Part shown: one piece after another, positions 63,334 through 64,000 of the stretch
How the letters are laid out: each line of letters begins with the position of its first letter
How positions within the stretch are numbered: the stretch's first letter is position 1
Source: Xylaria sp. FL1777
Lineage: Eukaryota; Ascomycota; Sordariomycetes; Xylariales; Xylariaceae
Direction of reading: 5' to 3'
Length of the DNA stretch: 64,000 nt
Assembly (NCBI GenBank): GCA_022578965.1
Contig: MU400518.1
Coordinates: forward strand, 1-64,000
The notes under the pieces: generated by a model
Databases searched by the model: none
Told to the model about the DNA's origin: nothing
The model's input: the letters and a program-made list of their open reading frames with translations, nothing else
Program-made: the position numbers and the translations under genes

Positions 63334-63868
63334 GAGCTCGATAGAAGCTATGGCTCATTGACATACTTCTTAGTTTTTTTTTCTCGTCGTTTCTTGAAGC
63401 CTGATAAACTTCTGCTCCCGCCGGCATCTTGAGCGATCTGGGTCATAGTTGGCGCTCATAGTCGGCATCTTTGGTCGTCTACTGAGGTAATTTGTATGAG
63501 TAGGAAAGGTCATGGATCTCACCATATTCATGAATTTATAATTTAAGGGAAAAGAGAAAACTAACTTCTCAGAATGAATAAATTAAGATTTGATAAAACT
63601 GCCCAGTAATAAATACCATACAATGTTGTGAGCGTCTGCGACATACACCACCATGATTGATTGAAGAGCAATCGGCCGCTAATATGAGGGTTCTATCAGC
63701 CAGACCCGCTTTTCTCATCTTTTGTACCTCCGATCCGGCCGCCCTCCTCCTCTTGTATCGCAACAAAGTTGTTATTCTGCCGGGAAATTCATTTTATCTT
63801 GGTATCAAATCTCTGGGCCACTCCTATCATATTTGTACTTATTTTTCACCTTCTTAGAACCCATCCCT
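63334..63868. other. Intergenic region between the two kinase genes
   Basis: GC-normal, no gene seen. Possible polyadenylation signals AATAAA occur at 63577 and 63608. Short frames on either strand here (for example 63569-63857) lack motifs and overlap the presumed promoter of the next gene. Confidence 0.6.
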
Positions 63869-64000
63869 ATGACGGAGACCAGCCGCAAAGCGATAGTCGT
63901 GGGGATCAGCGGGGCTTCGTCAAGCGGCAAAACAACGCTCGCTCGACTGTTGCGCGACGTCTTCCCACATACCTTCATCTTGCACGAAGATGACTTCTAC
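63869..64000 (+). CDS. Nicotinamide riboside kinase-like P-loop kinase (5' part only)
   Basis: The first 44 codons are present before the window ends. After a short polar start (METSRK-like, read as MTETSRK), the protein shows a beta strand AIVVGISG, the Walker A loop GASSSGKTTLARLL, and a second strand FILHEDDFY. The DDFY/DDFF step after the P-loop, with its Asp for substrate ribose, is typical of the nicotinamide riboside kinase/uridine-kinase-like family. Such enzymes make NMN from nicotinamide riboside and ATP for NAD salvage. The first ATG of the open frame is used; TATCATATTTGTACTTATT lies about 35 bases upstream. No intron is seen yet. A uridine kinase or another small-molecule P-loop kinase remains possible. 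Confidence 0.8.
   Translation, partial: MTETSRKAIVVGISGASSSGKTTLARLLRDVFPHTFILHEDDFY

Overview
The window is the left end of a chromosome from a filamentous ascomycete fungus (Pezizomycotina). The signs are a perfect CCCTAA/TTAGGG telomere at base 1, about 61.7 kb of extremely AT-rich DNA carrying repeat-induced-point-mutation (RIP)-like damage, and an abrupt switch near 61.79 kb to GC-normal DNA holding two fungal genes, one with short GT..AG introns. I cannot name the species.

Layout. 1-95 telomere; about 104-1102 an inverted fragment of a Ty3/gypsy chromovirus capped by the telomere; 1103-17970 AT-rich desert with several tandem arrays; 17983-25844 a complete Ty3/gypsy element (minus strand) with 193-bp LTRs and a perfect 5-bp target duplication; 25845-27995 a repeat also found, with the target site empty, at 39058-42152; 28350-29390 nested tandem repeats; 29391-38378 AT-rich desert with a long hairpin; 38379-38430 an interstitial telomere-like array in the same orientation as the real telomere; 42266-49988 a second Ty3/gypsy element (plus strand, chromodomain type) with mismatched LTRs; 51570-53904 a gag-half remnant of the first family; 53905-61787 very AT-rich unidentified DNA; 61788-61917 a small inverted-repeat element at the isochore edge; 62218-63333 a ketosamine/fructosamine-3-kinase gene with two introns; 63869-64000 the start of a nicotinamide-riboside-kinase-like gene.

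No intact protein gene was found in the first 61.7 kb. Short open frames there are chance AT-rich or low-complexity frames, or antisense to dead transposons. The two gypsy elements are recognisable because their reverse transcriptase, RNase H, integrase, zinc knuckle and chromodomain motifs persist with G-to-A/C-to-T changes (catalytic Asp to Asn, Gln/Trp/Arg to stop).

The most interesting content is structural. The present telomere sits on a broken retrotransposon. A buried telomeric array about 38 kb inside suggests an older chromosome end. The retrotransposon insertion can be read against its own empty-site paralogue. The surviving C and G bases sit in an unusual context (mostly GpC and ApC/GpT; TpC and CpC rare). 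The two genes point away from the telomere and are ordinary housekeeping-type kinases.
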